A stretch of DNA of 64,000 nt from Variovorax sp. 679 (GCF_003952185.1 NZ_RXFS01000003.1:372001-436000); one strand, 5' to 3'. Shown: positions 36,888 to 45,188, numbered from the stretch's first letter. Notes: generated from the sequence alone by a model not told the origin. Program-made: numbers and translations.

Positions 36888-38348
36888 TCACCCCCTACCC
36901 CGTATGACCTGCGCCAGCAACGTCAGCACAGCAAACCCGAGAATCACCCACACCCCCGCATAAAGCATCCCCAACTCCGTCCCAGGCCCAATCGCCGCAG
37001 TCAACACCGCCAACCCACAAGCCCCACCCACCTGCAGCGAACTGTTCAGCAGCCCAGCCGCCAGCCCCTGCTCATCGTCGGCCACGCCGTTCGTCCCCGC
37101 CACCATCAGCGCCGAGATGCTCAGCGCAAACCCCAGCCCCCACAGCACCGAAGCCGGCAGCAGCACGCCCCACAGGTCGGGCTCGGGCCCGATGCGCAGC
37201 ATCAGCAGGTAGCACGGCACGAATGCCAGCAGGCCGACCATCAGCACGCGCGTCACGCCGAAGCGGCTGATGAGCGCGCCGATCTTCGGGCCGATCACCA
37301 CCACCATCAGCCCCGCCGGCAGCAGCACCAGCGCCATCTGCCACGGCTTCCAGCCCTGGATGTTCTGCAGGTACAGCGCGATCAGAAACTGGAAGCCCAT
37401 CGCGCCGCCGTACAGCAGCGCGGCGCTGATGTTGGCGGCCACCAGCGCGCGGTTGCGGAAGATGCCCAGCCGCACCAGTGGCTCTTTCACCGTGCGTTCG
37501 ATGACGACGAAAGCCGCCAGCAGCGCCGCGGCCACCGCGAAGCCGATGACCGTGCGCGGTGACGACCAGCCCGCCTCTTCCACTGACACCACGGTGAACA
37601 CCATCAGCAGCATGCCCGCCACCAGCGTGACGGCGCCGCCGATGTCGAGGCGCGGCCGCTGCGCTCCTTTCACACGCGGCGCATCGGGCGGCAGGTAGCG
37701 CAGCGCGGCCAGCAACAGCAGCACCGCGACAGGGATCGGCAGCACGAAGATGTAGCGCCAGTTCAGCGCCGCCAGCAGCCCGCCGATGAGCAGGCCCGAC
37801 GAGTACCCCGAGGCCTCGAACAGATTGAAGATGCCGAAGGCCTTGTTGCGCGCCGGCCCTTCGGCAAAGGTGGTGGTCAGCAGCGACATCGCGGCCGGCC
37901 CGGTGAAGCCCGCCGCCATGCCTTTCACAAAACGCGAAACGATCAGCAGCCCCGCGTCGGTGGCGAAGGCGCCGCCCACCGACACCAGCGCGAACACCGC
38001 CAGCCCCGCCACCAGCACGCGCCTGCGGCCGAACAGGTCGGCGCAGCGCCCGCCCAGCAGCAGAAAGCCGCCGAAGGCCAGGATGTACGCGCTGACCAGC
38101 CACTGCGCGGTGGCCGCGCCGATGCCGAAGGCATGCTGGATCTCGGGGATTGCCACCGCGATCATCGAGATGTCGAGCCCATCGAGCAGAATCACGCCGC
38201 TGAAGATGAGCAGCGCGATCCACATGCGCGCGGGCCAATGCAGGGGGTCCTTGTTTCTCTCCGTCGCGGCGACACCGACAACATCAACAACAACATCAGC
38301 GCCCTCATCGTCAGGGCGCGCGTCGCGCGGGTTCAGGCTGGCAGACAT
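36888..38348 (-). CDS. MFS transporter, DHA2 (14-helix) type
   Basis: Multidrug-exporter-like MFS protein, 486 residues from MSASLNPRDARP, whose ATG follows GGAGC by seven bases; the frame runs further upstream. It has about fourteen membrane segments. Motifs include LDGLDISMIAVAIPEIQ in helix 1, GGRCADLFGRRRVL in the first loop, and GYSSGLLIGGLLAALNWRYIF in helix 5, all typical of the DHA2 family. The gene is divergent from a LysR regulator, with a palindromic site between them, so regulated efflux is likely. Confidence 0.9.
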   Translation of the reverse strand: MSASLNPRDARPDDEGADVVVDVVGVAATERNKDPLHWPARMWIALLIFSGVILLDGLDISMIAVAIPEIQHAFGIGAATAQWLVSAYILAFGGFLLLGGRCADLFGRRRVLVAGLAVFALVSVGGAFATDAGLLIVSRFVKGMAAGFTGPAAMSLLTTTFAEGPARNKAFGIFNLFEASGYSSGLLIGGLLAALNWRYIFVLPIPVAVLLLLAALRYLPPDAPRVKGAQRPRLDIGGAVTLVAGMLLMVFTVVSVEEAGWSSPRTVIGFAVAAALLAAFVVIERTVKEPLVRLGIFRNRALVAANISAALLYGGAMGFQFLIALYLQNIQGWKPWQMALVLLPAGLMVVVIGPKIGALISRFGVTRVLMVGLLAFVPCYLLMLRIGPEPDLWGVLLPASVLWGLGFALSISALMVAGTNGVADDEQGLAAGLLNSSLQVGGACGLAVLTAAIGPGTELGMLYAGVWVILGFAVLTLLAQVIRGRG

Positions 38349-38411
38349 CCGATTGCTCCAATCAATCCATGGTTTCTTGATTGGCCCGATCGTCCCGCGC
38401 CCGCCCCGCGA

Positions 38412-38431
38412 TGAGAAACGAGTAGTTCTCA
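38412..38431. promoter_or_regulatory. Candidate LysR-type operator
   Basis: TGAGAA and TTCTCA face each other across 8 bases in the 112-base spacer between the DHA2 exporter gene and its divergent LysR gene. Position and dyad form suit a LysR binding site; not shown directly. Confidence 0.5.
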
Positions 38432-38460
38432 ACGAACCGTCAAACGGAGCTTGAAGATCG

Positions 38461-39465
38461 ATGGCATCCACGCCGATGACGAACAACAGCAGCACCAGTA
38501 ACAACGGCAGCAACCGCATGCTCCCCGGCACTCGCGCCCTGCGCACCTTCGAGGCGGCCGCGCGGCACCTGAACTTCACCCGCGCGGCCGACGAAGTGGG
38601 GCTCACGCCCGCGGCCGTGAGCTACCAGATCAAGGAGATCGAAGACCAGCTCGGCGTGGTGCTCTTCACGCGCACCAGTCGCAGCATCCAGCTCACGCCC
38701 GCCGGCGCCGTGATGTTCGAGGCCACCGCCGACGCGCTCGACAGCCTGCACCGCGCAGCCGGCCGCGCGCGCAAGCTCACGCGCAGCGCGGCGCACCTGC
38801 GCGTGTCGCTGAGCGCGCGCTTTGCCACCAACTGGCTGCTGCCGAGGCTGCCGAAGTTCAGGGCCGCCAACCCGGGGCTGGAGCTGAGCTTCGACATCAC
38901 CGACGAGCTGCGCGACTTCGAGGCCGACGACATCGACATTGCCATCCGCTTCGGCACCGGCAGCTATGAAGGCGCGCGCGCCGACCGGCTGTTCGACACC
39001 CTCATCGTGCCCGTGTGCAGCCCCAGGCTCATCGAGACCGGGCCGCCGCTCAACGAGCCGCGCGACCTGCTGCGCCACAACCTCACGCTCTGTTTTGTCG
39101 ACTGGAAGACCGACACCATGACCTGGCCCGACTGGCGCATGTGGATGGCCGCGGCCGGCGTGGACAGCAACGACATCGACGACAGCCGCCTCGTGGGCTT
39201 TACCGATTCGAGCTTCGTGGTGCAGGCCGTGCTCGAAAGCGGCGCCGTGGGGCTGGCCGACCTGGACATGATCGCGGGCGACCTGGCGCAGGGGCGGCTG
39301 GTGCGGCTGTTCGACGTCGGCGTGCGGATGGCGCAGCCGTATGCGTACTACCTGGTGTGTCCGCAGGGGAGCGGTGAGGACGCGCGGGTCGTGGCGTTTC
39401 GGGAGTGGCTGCTGGGAGAAGTGGAAGGTCGTGACACCGGGCAGCCAGACAAATCAGCCGCCTGA
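38461..39465 (+). CDS. LysR-family transcriptional regulator (GcvA-like)
   Basis: LysR regulator of 334 residues. After a Ser/Asn-rich start of about 20 residues comes the helix-turn-helix RALRTFEAAARHLNFTRAA with GLTPAAVSYQIKEIEDQLG, a GcvA-type pattern, then the co-inducer domain. It is divergent from the DHA2 exporter and probably regulates it. The last 220 bases (from 39232) recur about 2.5 kb downstream as a gene fragment, showing that this 3' end was once duplicated. Confidence 0.92.
   Translation: MASTPMTNNSSTSNNGSNRMLPGTRALRTFEAAARHLNFTRAADEVGLTPAAVSYQIKEIEDQLGVVLFTRTSRSIQLTPAGAVMFEATADALDSLHRAAGRARKLTRSAAHLRVSLSARFATNWLLPRLPKFRAANPGLELSFDITDELRDFEADDIDIAIRFGTGSYEGARADRLFDTLIVPVCSPRLIETGPPLNEPRDLLRHNLTLCFVDWKTDTMTWPDWRMWMAAAGVDSNDIDDSRLVGFTDSSFVVQAVLESGAVGLADLDMIAGDLAQGRLVRLFDVGVRMAQPYAYYLVCPQGSGEDARVVAFREWLLGEVEGRDTGQPDKSAA
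39232..39453 (+). repeat. Left copy of a direct repeat (LysR 3' end)
   Basis: This 3' part of the LysR gene, starting CTCGAAAGCGGCGC, is repeated in the same orientation at 41896-42112 with many matching bases, including past the coding end (GGGCAGCC). The two copies bracket the segment holding an LprI-like gene, a small membrane protein gene and a serine hydrolase gene. Confidence 0.75.
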
Positions 39466-39569
39466 CGAACCTGGCCAGTTCGCAGACGACCTGCTCAAGG
39501 CGAAGAGTTGAACCGCGCCCGCACGCGAACCTCTCCGCCCGCCCCTTGCGTGAAGGGCCTCGAAAGTAC

Positions 39570-40037
39570 CTAGCGATCGCAGCTGCGCTGGCGTTCGACC
39601 TTCTTCGCCATCCGCTCGTTCTCATGCTGCACGCACATTGCCATGGCCATCGGCTCGAGCGATCCACCACCGTAAGCCTTGGCAGCGCTGCGTTTGCAAG
39701 CTCGATCACGCTCGGCTGCCCAGCGGGCAATCCTGGCTTCGAGCCGGTCCTTGCAGGCCGGCAACTGCTCTGCCTTGTTGGCGATGGCGTGCTGAAGAAC
39801 CAGGTCCGCCGCGACGGCATCGCGGTACGCACATATGTTCATCGCGGATTGACTGGCATCGCAGTTGGACAAGAGGCCGCGCAGCGCGTCTTCGGCCAAC
39901 CCGGAGCGATGCGCCAATACGGCCAGCACCTCTTCGGAGCTGGGTTGGAACTTCGCTGGCGAAGAAGACACGGCCGCGTCCGCAACGGCGGCCGACATGG
40001 TGATGAACAAGAGAAAGATCGACGTCCTGAACCGCAT
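39570..40037 (-). CDS. Secreted LprI/DUF1311-like protein
   Basis: A 155-residue protein with a signal peptide (about residues 1-21, ending VADA). The mature part has the spacing of the LprI/DUF1311 group: NCDASQSAMNICAYRDAVAAD, then RWAAERDRACKRSA and a late Cys before MAKKVERQRSC. Some relatives inhibit lysozyme, but the similarity is only in pattern, so a lysozyme-inhibitor role is possible and not established. It lies in the segment bracketed by the duplicated LysR 3' end. Confidence 0.6.
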   Translation of the reverse strand: MRFRTSIFLLFITMSAAVADAAVSSSPAKFQPSSEEVLAVLAHRSGLAEDALRGLLSNCDASQSAMNICAYRDAVAADLVLQHAIANKAEQLPACKDRLEARIARWAAERDRACKRSAAKAYGGGSLEPMAMAMCVQHENERMAKKVERQRSCDR

Positions 40038-40298
40038 AGCTCACCCAAAGCGCCATAGCTTGCAATGCCGTCGGTGTTCTTCAGTGCATGCAGCGCATCT
40101 TCGAAACTCGAAAACTCCAGCCAGCGTGAAAAATCTGTAGTCGGTTGACATTGGTCCACAGTGTCAACACGCGCATCCTTCTACAACTCCCCGACTCAAC
40201 AAGGGAGGTTTCAGGATGATGCGCAGAGTTGTCTTGGTCGGGGCTCCGAGCCGGGAAACACCAGTGCCAGAGCATTTCTTCAAGGGAGAGGCAATTCG

Positions 40299-40607
40299 AT
40301 GATGAAGGTCTGGGGACGTCTTCTACTCAGCGTGCTGGCATGGTTCCTCGCGATGCCGGCAATGTTCGTGGCTGTGGGGGCGCTGGACCAGCACAAGTTC
40401 CAGCCACTCTTCGAGAACATCGTTCCGATCACTGCCGCGATCCTTTTTGTATGGGCGGCCTGGATCTATTGGCGCTTCGTTCCGAGCGCCCCTCGAATCT
40501 GGCAACGAATCGGCTATCTGGCCGCTTTTCTGCTGGGGATGTATCTGCTTGGAGCAGGCGCACTGTGGGTGACCTTCTGGGTCATGCTGGCGATCCACGG
40601 CGCTTAG
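40299..40607 (+). CDS. Small membrane protein of unknown function
   Basis: A 102-residue protein with three hydrophobic segments (about residues 6-29, 41-60 and 72-98) and few charged residues, not recognised as any family. Two adjacent ATG codons (40299 and 40302) follow a GGGAGAG site by about eight bases. The 261 bases upstream (40038-40298) contain no other gene that I can support. Confidence 0.6.
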   Translation: MMKVWGRLLLSVLAWFLAMPAMFVAVGALDQHKFQPLFENIVPITAAILFVWAAWIYWRFVPSAPRIWQRIGYLAAFLLGMYLLGAGALWVTFWVMLAIHGA

Positions 40608-40717
40608 CGGCCACACCCGCCGGTGCCGCACCGGGGAACGACTTCGAAGGGCCCGTGCACATCCAAGCTTCACCGTGATTCGAGACGCCCGGCGCCTCAG
40701 CCCTTACACAGCCTCAC

Positions 40718-41830
40718 TCAGCGACAAGGAGCATCCGCAATCATGCGGACCGCGCGCAGAAAGTCCTTCGGCGCGACCCAGCTCACATTCCAGTTGCCCG
40801 CCACCGGCACCTCGCGCTTGTGCGCAACCACCATCTGCCGTTTCGGAATCACGAGGATGTACTGGCCATGGACGCCCCAGGCCATGTAGGCGCCGCTCAG
40901 CGGCGAGTCTGGAGGCTCTTCCAGCAGCCACCAAAGGTAGCCATACCCGAAGCCCCGGCGAGCCGTGTGCGGCGGATGCATGTCCGTGGAGGGCGTTCGC
41001 TGCTGCGTCATCTGCCTGACCCAGTCGGCCGGAATCAGTTGCTGCCCGCGCCAGTTGCCCTCTTTCAGCATCAGGTAGCCCAGCCGCGCCATGTCGCGCG
41101 TGGACAGGTAGAAGGGGTAGGCCAGGTGCTGCGACAGCCTGGCATTTCCGCTTCGCTTGTGGCGGGCCAGGTCGAAGTCTTCGAGCGCAAGGGGCGTCGC
41201 GAGGTCGTCCGCGAACGACCGGTAGATGCTGCGTCCGGTCAACTGCTCGAACACCGTGCCGGCCGCGTTGAAGTCCCAGTTGTTGTAGAGGGAGTAGCTT
41301 CCGGGCTTTTGTGACCCGCGTGCCGGTGCGGCGGACGCATCGTCGCCACCGTTGGCTGCTGCGTGATAGACACCGGAGCGCGCCGAAAGCAGGTCGCGCA
41401 CGCGCGCCTGGCGCTCGACCGGCAGCAGGCCGCCGATGTCGTCGATGCCCAGGTCGGCGAGAGAGCGGTCGAGATCGATCGTGCCGTTCGCCACGTACTT
41501 GCCGTACATCATGGACAACACGCTCTTGCGCGCGGAGAACACGATGCTGACCGTCTGCACGGGGCCGTAGCTGAACAGCACGCGGCCGTCCTGCACAGCC
41601 ATGAGGGCGGTGGAGTCCAGCGTATGCAGGTAGTCGCGCGCCGCATCGAGGTCGCGCCGACACGCATCGCTCAGGGACGATGCGGGAATGGCTTGCCACG
41701 AAGCGGCCGGATAGGTGGCCACGACCGCAACGGCAGGCGGCGTCTCGAGCGTTGAGGTGCATGCGCTCACCATCATCAAGGAAGTGCAGGCGCAGCAGAG
41801 CGCCAGTGCGCGCATCAGGATTTTTTGCAT
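40718..41830 (-). CDS. Serine hydrolase lipoprotein, class C beta-lactamase fold
   Basis: Beta-lactamase-like (AmpC/esterase EstB-type) hydrolase of 370 residues from MQKILMRALAL. The signal peptide ends in lipobox VSAC (Cys24), so it is probably anchored in the envelope. The catalytic SxxK is SARK (Ser99-Lys102), the YxN motif appears as YNN, and WGVHGQYI is the third-motif region. Such proteins may be peptidases, esterases or true beta-lactamases; the sequence alone does not decide. It lies inside the segment bracketed by the LysR-end repeat, and a second hydrolase of the same fold lies at 49.6 kb. Confidence 0.83.
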   Translation of the reverse strand: MQKILMRALALCCACTSLMMVSACTSTLETPPAVAVVATYPAASWQAIPASSLSDACRRDLDAARDYLHTLDSTALMAVQDGRVLFSYGPVQTVSIVFSARKSVLSMMYGKYVANGTIDLDRSLADLGIDDIGGLLPVERQARVRDLLSARSGVYHAAANGGDDASAAPARGSQKPGSYSLYNNWDFNAAGTVFEQLTGRSIYRSFADDLATPLALEDFDLARHKRSGNARLSQHLAYPFYLSTRDMARLGYLMLKEGNWRGQQLIPADWVRQMTQQRTPSTDMHPPHTARRGFGYGYLWWLLEEPPDSPLSGAYMAWGVHGQYILVIPKRQMVVAHKREVPVAGNWNVSWVAPKDFLRAVRMIADAPCR

Positions 41831-41895
41831 GGCTGGGGGGTTACCGAGGCAGCTTGCCATCATGCGTCATGGTCGAACGGCTGAGGTCAATCTGC

Positions 41896-42112
41896 CTCGA
41901 AAGCGGCGCGGCGGGGCTGGCCGACCTGGACATGATCGCGAACGACCTCGCGCAGGGGCGACTTGTGAGGCTGTTCGACATCGGCGTAAGCATGGCGCCG
42001 ACGTATGCGTACCACCTGGTGTATCCGGAGGGGAGCAGTGAGGACGCGCGGGCGGTGGCGCTTCGGGAGTGGATGTTGGGGAGATGCGTGGTGAAGCGGG
42101 GCAGCCGGGCAT
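41896..42112 (+). pseudogene. Fragment of a LysR gene 3' end
   Basis: The spacer 41831-42152 holds this fragment. Its translation (LESGAAGLADLDMIANDLAQ and onward to REWMLG) closely follows the C-terminus of the LysR protein encoded at 38461-39465, and base identity is high over about 217 bases. There is no start, no helix-turn-helix and no intact domain, so it cannot be a working regulator. It marks the right edge of a duplicated or inserted segment. Confidence 0.82.
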
Positions 42113-42152
42113 GCCTGCTATGTAAAGATCGCGCAAGAGGAACGTACAAGCC

Positions 42153-42395
42153 GTGACTGAAGAATCATTGACTGCATTTCTCATCGGCCCTGCTGGGTTG
42201 CCTCTGGCCATTGCGCTCGCCATTTACGCTCGCCATGCGTACAAGCGCAGGAAGTTCAAATTGAAAGATGGCCGAGAGCTGCCGGCAGAAGCAGCCCCCT
42301 TTCGATTTTGGGTCGAGGTACTCGGAGCGCTAGGGCTGGCCCTTGTGCTGAGCGTCAGCGGAAGCGTCTGGCTATGGCGCAACCACTTCGCTTGA
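42153..42395 (+). CDS. Small membrane protein of unknown function
   Basis: An 80-residue protein beginning at GTG, with two membrane helices (about residues 9-26 and 53-74) separated by a Lys/Arg-rich loop (RRKFKLKDGRELP). No family was recognised. It follows the LysR fragment and overlaps the end of the convergent gene at 42372-42725 by 24 bases, so one of the two may be incorrectly bounded. Confidence 0.5.
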   Translation: MTEESLTAFLIGPAGLPLAIALAIYARHAYKRRKFKLKDGRELPAEAAPFRFWVEVLGALGLALVLSVSGSVWLWRNHFA

Positions 42396-42725
42396 TGAAC
42401 CGTACGACGCAGCGGCGGTGCCTTGCAACGCTTCGCGCACCGCGCCGGCCGCGAGGTTGATGGCATCGATGCGCGCCGTCAGCGCATCGTTGAGCACACC
42501 GAGCAAGGCGCTCAGTTCGGTGCGGCTGGGGGTGAGTTCCTCGCTGTCGTTCAGGGCGCTGGTGTCGACGAGCTTCCTGAGCGCGGCGTAGGCGCGCATC
42601 ACGTCGTTGAGGTTTTCGGCGTCGTCGCAGGCTTGTAGGGCGAGGTCGTCGAGATTGGGGGATGCGGGATCGGGGGAAGTGGATCGAGCGCTTGATCGCG
42701 TCGAGGCGGATGCAGATTCAGCCAT
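42372..42725 (-). CDS. Small uncharacterised helical protein behind a structured leader
   Basis: A 117-residue hydrophilic protein: a Ser/Ala-rich N-terminus (about 25 residues) followed by what look like three or four amphipathic helices (DDLALQACDDAENLNDVM, then LRKLVDTS and ALLGVLNDALTARIDAIN). No family could be assigned, although small helical proteins of this size with similar layout occur in pseudomonads. The ATG follows a strong GGGAGG site at the right spacing. The most notable thing is its roughly 240-base, hairpin-rich leader. Confidence 0.6.
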   Translation of the reverse strand: MAESASASTRSSARSTSPDPASPNLDDLALQACDDAENLNDVMRAYAALRKLVDTSALNDSEELTPSRTELSALLGVLNDALTARIDAINLAAGAVREALQGTAAASYGSSSEVVAP

Positions 42726-42967
42726 GTGTGGCCTCCCAGAACTTCGGTTTTGCAACAACCGCCGCAACCGCTTCCAAACGATGGCGGCAGCTCGAACGGG
42801 TTGGAAGACCGGGAAGCTCTGACGAGAACCGGCAAGGCTCGCGCCTTCCCGTTCGAGCCGCCAAAACTGGGGGCGCAAACAGAAAAGCCGCAGACCATGT
42901 GCGGTAGCTGCGGCTTTCGTCGCAGAACTTCGACGGGCTTCCAAACCCGGCCGCGTTTTTTTCGCGA
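42726..42967 (-). ncRNA. Candidate structured leader RNA (cis-regulatory)
   Basis: Reading on the minus strand toward the small gene, three hairpins abut: 42948-42935 (GGGTTTGGAAGCCC), 42934-42919 (GTCG/CGAC) and 42917-42884 (AAAGCCGCAG with CTGCGGCTTT, followed by TTCTGTTT, terminator-like). Then 42863-42848 pairs with 42800-42782 over 16 bp, with a two-base bulge, and encloses an AAGGC-GCGA-GCCTT hairpin with a GNRA-type loop. A last stem (42770-42745) sits just before the GGGAGG site. Two 10-base words, GTTTGGAAGC and CGAAGTTCTG, occur twice in the same order, once at each end. This looks like an attenuator or other cis-acting RNA; no known class is recognised. Confidence 0.55.
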
Positions 42968-42973
42968 CGGGGC

Positions 42974-43002
42974 AGTATATCGGCGAGGACATCGATTGAT
43001 CA
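42974..43002 (-). promoter_or_regulatory. Candidate promoter for the structured leader
   Basis: On the minus strand TGATCA (43002-42997), a 17-base spacer and TATACT (42979-42974) form a fair sigma-70 promoter. Transcription would start near 42967, just before the run of hairpins. Confidence 0.45.
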
Positions 43003-43136
43003 TCCTGCGCCACTAGATACCAAGAAATAGTGATTCAACAAGCAAGGGTGCCGTGCTAGGAGCAGTTCCCTCTCCTTTTCACCGAGTGCTTTGTGTGTAC
43101 TAGCGTGCTATGGTTCCGGATCGCAGGAGTAGAAAG

Positions 43137-45029
43137 ATGCGCCTTCACGCCTTCAACATAAAAAACTTCAGATCAATCGTGAACACCGGATGGTGTCCTT
43201 TTTCACGCGACCACGTAACAGTTCTGGTTGGTCAAAATGAGAGCGGCAAAAGCTCCATATTGGAAGCACTTCATTGCCTGCTAAGCGGAGTCTCAATTTC
43301 GGAAGACGATTTGCGTGCAGCAGCGCCTTTGCCAGAAATGAACATCCGCTGTGAATTTTCCGCCCAAGAGTTAACTGATGCAATTGATGAGGAAAATTGG
43401 AGCAGCATTCAAGAAGATGCATTTCACAGCTACGCCAAGCGATGCAAGTTTATTTTTGAACTAAAAATGACTTGGAGACGAAGTAGAGAGAACGATAGTA
43501 AATTTGCGTATGACGTCACCATTCTTGACGAGCAATTGGAAAACGTTCTGACAGACTCCAAGAGGAAGCAAAAAAACATTGATCTACGAGAAACCGCTCT
43601 AGATAACCTCAAGGCAACTGTCTCAGCAATTGCGACAGCTACCCCGATTCCAAGCATCGCGACACCCACAGAAGAAAATGAAGAGGAGGAAGAGGAGGAA
43701 GAAGGTGAGATCATTTTCCTTACATCCTCTGATATTGCACATTGCCTGCACAACGCCTCACCCTCTTCAACCCTTTTCAATCCAGCAACTGGATTGCTGC
43801 CAAATACAGTAGATATCGATGAGAAATTTAATCTTATTGGAGTCAACAAACTAGCCGCGTCAAACTATCTTCAAATTGCCGGCCTTGATTTAAAACATCT
43901 TCTAAATACAGACAGAAGGGAGCGACAGTTTCTACTCAACAAGGCAAGAGAGAAAATCAGCAAGGATTTCAATCTTTTCTGGACTCAAACCATTGGAAAA
44001 AATAGAAAACTAGAAATCGGCTGCGAGATTGAATTTTACAGTTCAGAGGCCGGCGACAAGGCAGGAAAGCCGCACTTAGTTTTTGGAATAAGCGATGGCC
44101 ACTCCATGCTTTATCCCAAACAACGAAGTGAAGGCGTTAGATGGTTTGTTTCATTCTATTTGCAGCTAAAGGCATCGGAGTCGCGCGGCCTTAAGCGCAT
44201 TTTTTTAATGGACGAACCAGGTGCAAATCTACACCCAAAAGCACAAGAAGATGTACTGCGGCTCGTAAACTCACTAAGCTCTGGAATAGAAATTGTCTAC
44301 TCGACTCATAGTAGCGCGTTGCTGGAGTTCAATAAGCTTTATCGAGTGCATGCAGTGCAAAGGACAGGGGATGAAGATGAGAGTCCAACTGAAATAATTG
44401 ATGCACACAGCTTGAGTGCAGCCTCCACCGATACGCTTACTCCACTTTTGATGGCGATGGGGATTGACCTTTCAAGCCAGAACGTGATCAAGAGAGAGCA
44501 CAACGTGTTGCTTGAAGAGATCAGTGGTTTTTATTATTTCAATGCTTTCTGGAAACTAAGGGACTGCAAACAGCCAGCGCATTTCATTGCAGCCACAGGA
44601 GCTAGCAATATCCCAACCCTAGCCAATATGTTTACCGGATGGGGGCTTAAATTCATTGCCGTCATTGATGATGACAACTTAGGGCGCACGGTCTACAAAC
44701 AATTAAAACAAGAATTATGTGGAGACGATGAAGCAATCGCATCCGAGAGACTTTGGAAAATTCGAGATTGCTCCGGAATCGAAGATATTTTCTCTCACCG
44801 TGATTTCAAATCTCACATTCTTCGAGACACAGAAGCAAATTTTTCAATTAAGAATACAGAATTTTTAAAATCCGCAAAACGGTCAAAGCCGGTGATGGCC
44901 TATCAGTTCTGGGAAGAAGTTCAAGCAGGACGCTTGACTAGCTCCAATCTAGAACCAGAGACATTAAAAAAGATAGACGAAATAGTCACCGAAGTCAGCA
45001 AGCGACTCGAAAAACACAAGAGCTCATGA
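43137..45029 (+). CDS. OLD-family ATPase/TOPRIM nuclease
   Basis: Stand-alone OLD (overcoming lysogenisation defect)-type protein, 630 residues from an ATG that follows GGAG by seven bases. The N-terminal ABC-type ATPase has Walker A GQNESGKS (32-39), a signature-like RSEGVRWF (330-337), Walker B RIFLMDEPG (354-362) and an H-loop STHS (389-392). The C-terminal part looks like a TOPRIM nuclease: a Glu pair at LLEEISG (460-461), GASN (488-491), the metal-binding VIDDDNLG (511-513) and GIEDIF (547-552). An acidic run of eight Glu lies at about 182-189. No helicase partner (GajB) is adjacent, so it resembles class 1 OLD. Its AT-rich composition contrasts with all flanking genes and suggests transfer. 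Phage defence is the likely role. Confidence 0.85.
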   Translation: MRLHAFNIKNFRSIVNTGWCPFSRDHVTVLVGQNESGKSSILEALHCLLSGVSISEDDLRAAAPLPEMNIRCEFSAQELTDAIDEENWSSIQEDAFHSYAKRCKFIFELKMTWRRSRENDSKFAYDVTILDEQLENVLTDSKRKQKNIDLRETALDNLKATVSAIATATPIPSIATPTEENEEEEEEEEGEIIFLTSSDIAHCLHNASPSSTLFNPATGLLPNTVDIDEKFNLIGVNKLAASNYLQIAGLDLKHLLNTDRRERQFLLNKAREKISKDFNLFWTQTIGKNRKLEIGCEIEFYSSEAGDKAGKPHLVFGISDGHSMLYPKQRSEGVRWFVSFYLQLKASESRGLKRIFLMDEPGANLHPKAQEDVLRLVNSLSSGIEIVYSTHSSALLEFNKLYRVHAVQRTGDEDESPTEIIDAHSLSAASTDTLTPLLMAMGIDLSSQNVIKREHNVLLEEISGFYYFNAFWKLRDCKQPAHFIAATGASNIPTLANMFTGWGLKFIAVIDDDNLGRTVYKQLKQELCGDDEAIASERLWKIRDCSGIEDIFSHRDFKSHILRDTEANFSIKNTEFLKSAKRSKPVMAYQFWEEVQAGRLTSSNLEPETLKKIDEIVTEVSKRLEKHKSS

Positions 45030-45036
45030 ATTGAAT

Positions 45037-45060
45037 ATCGACCCCAATAGCGGTCGATTT
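45037..45060 (+). terminator. Possible terminator after the OLD-family gene
   Basis: Seven bases after the stop, ATCGACC and GGTCGAT form a 7-bp stem around an 8-base loop, followed by only two further T residues. A weak intrinsic terminator is likely. Confidence 0.5.
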
Positions 45061-45094
45061 GAAGCAAAACAATCAATCATGCCGGCGCCTTAAT

Positions 45095-45142
45095 ACTTGA
45101 ATTCAAGTCAACTATCTTCTGCAGAATTTGCTATTTTTCTGC
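45095..45142. promoter_or_regulatory. Palindromic operator region before MFS-dkgB
   Basis: Three dyads lie 47-94 bases before the MFS start: ACTTGAATTCAAGT (45095-45108, perfect 14 bp), TTCTGCAGAA (45117-45126) and GCAGAA/TTCTGC with a 10-base spacer (45121-45142). They suggest control by a dimeric regulator encoded elsewhere. The stretch is AT-rich like the preceding gene. Confidence 0.45.
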
Positions 45143-45188
45143 AAGGATAGCCGCGAGACACTCCTCCCATCCAAGAAGGAGTGCCCTC

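Noticed and set aside
41680..42156. 158-codon open frame across the LysR fragment
   Set aside because: Only the middle resembles LysR, without a DNA-binding domain or complete effector domain; the ends are read-through, so it is called a gene fragment.
42819..43013. Longer N-terminus for the small gene at 42372-42725
   Set aside because: The extension runs through the hairpin-rich leader, is unlike protein sequence, and the internal ATG at 42725 has a near-perfect ribosome-binding site.
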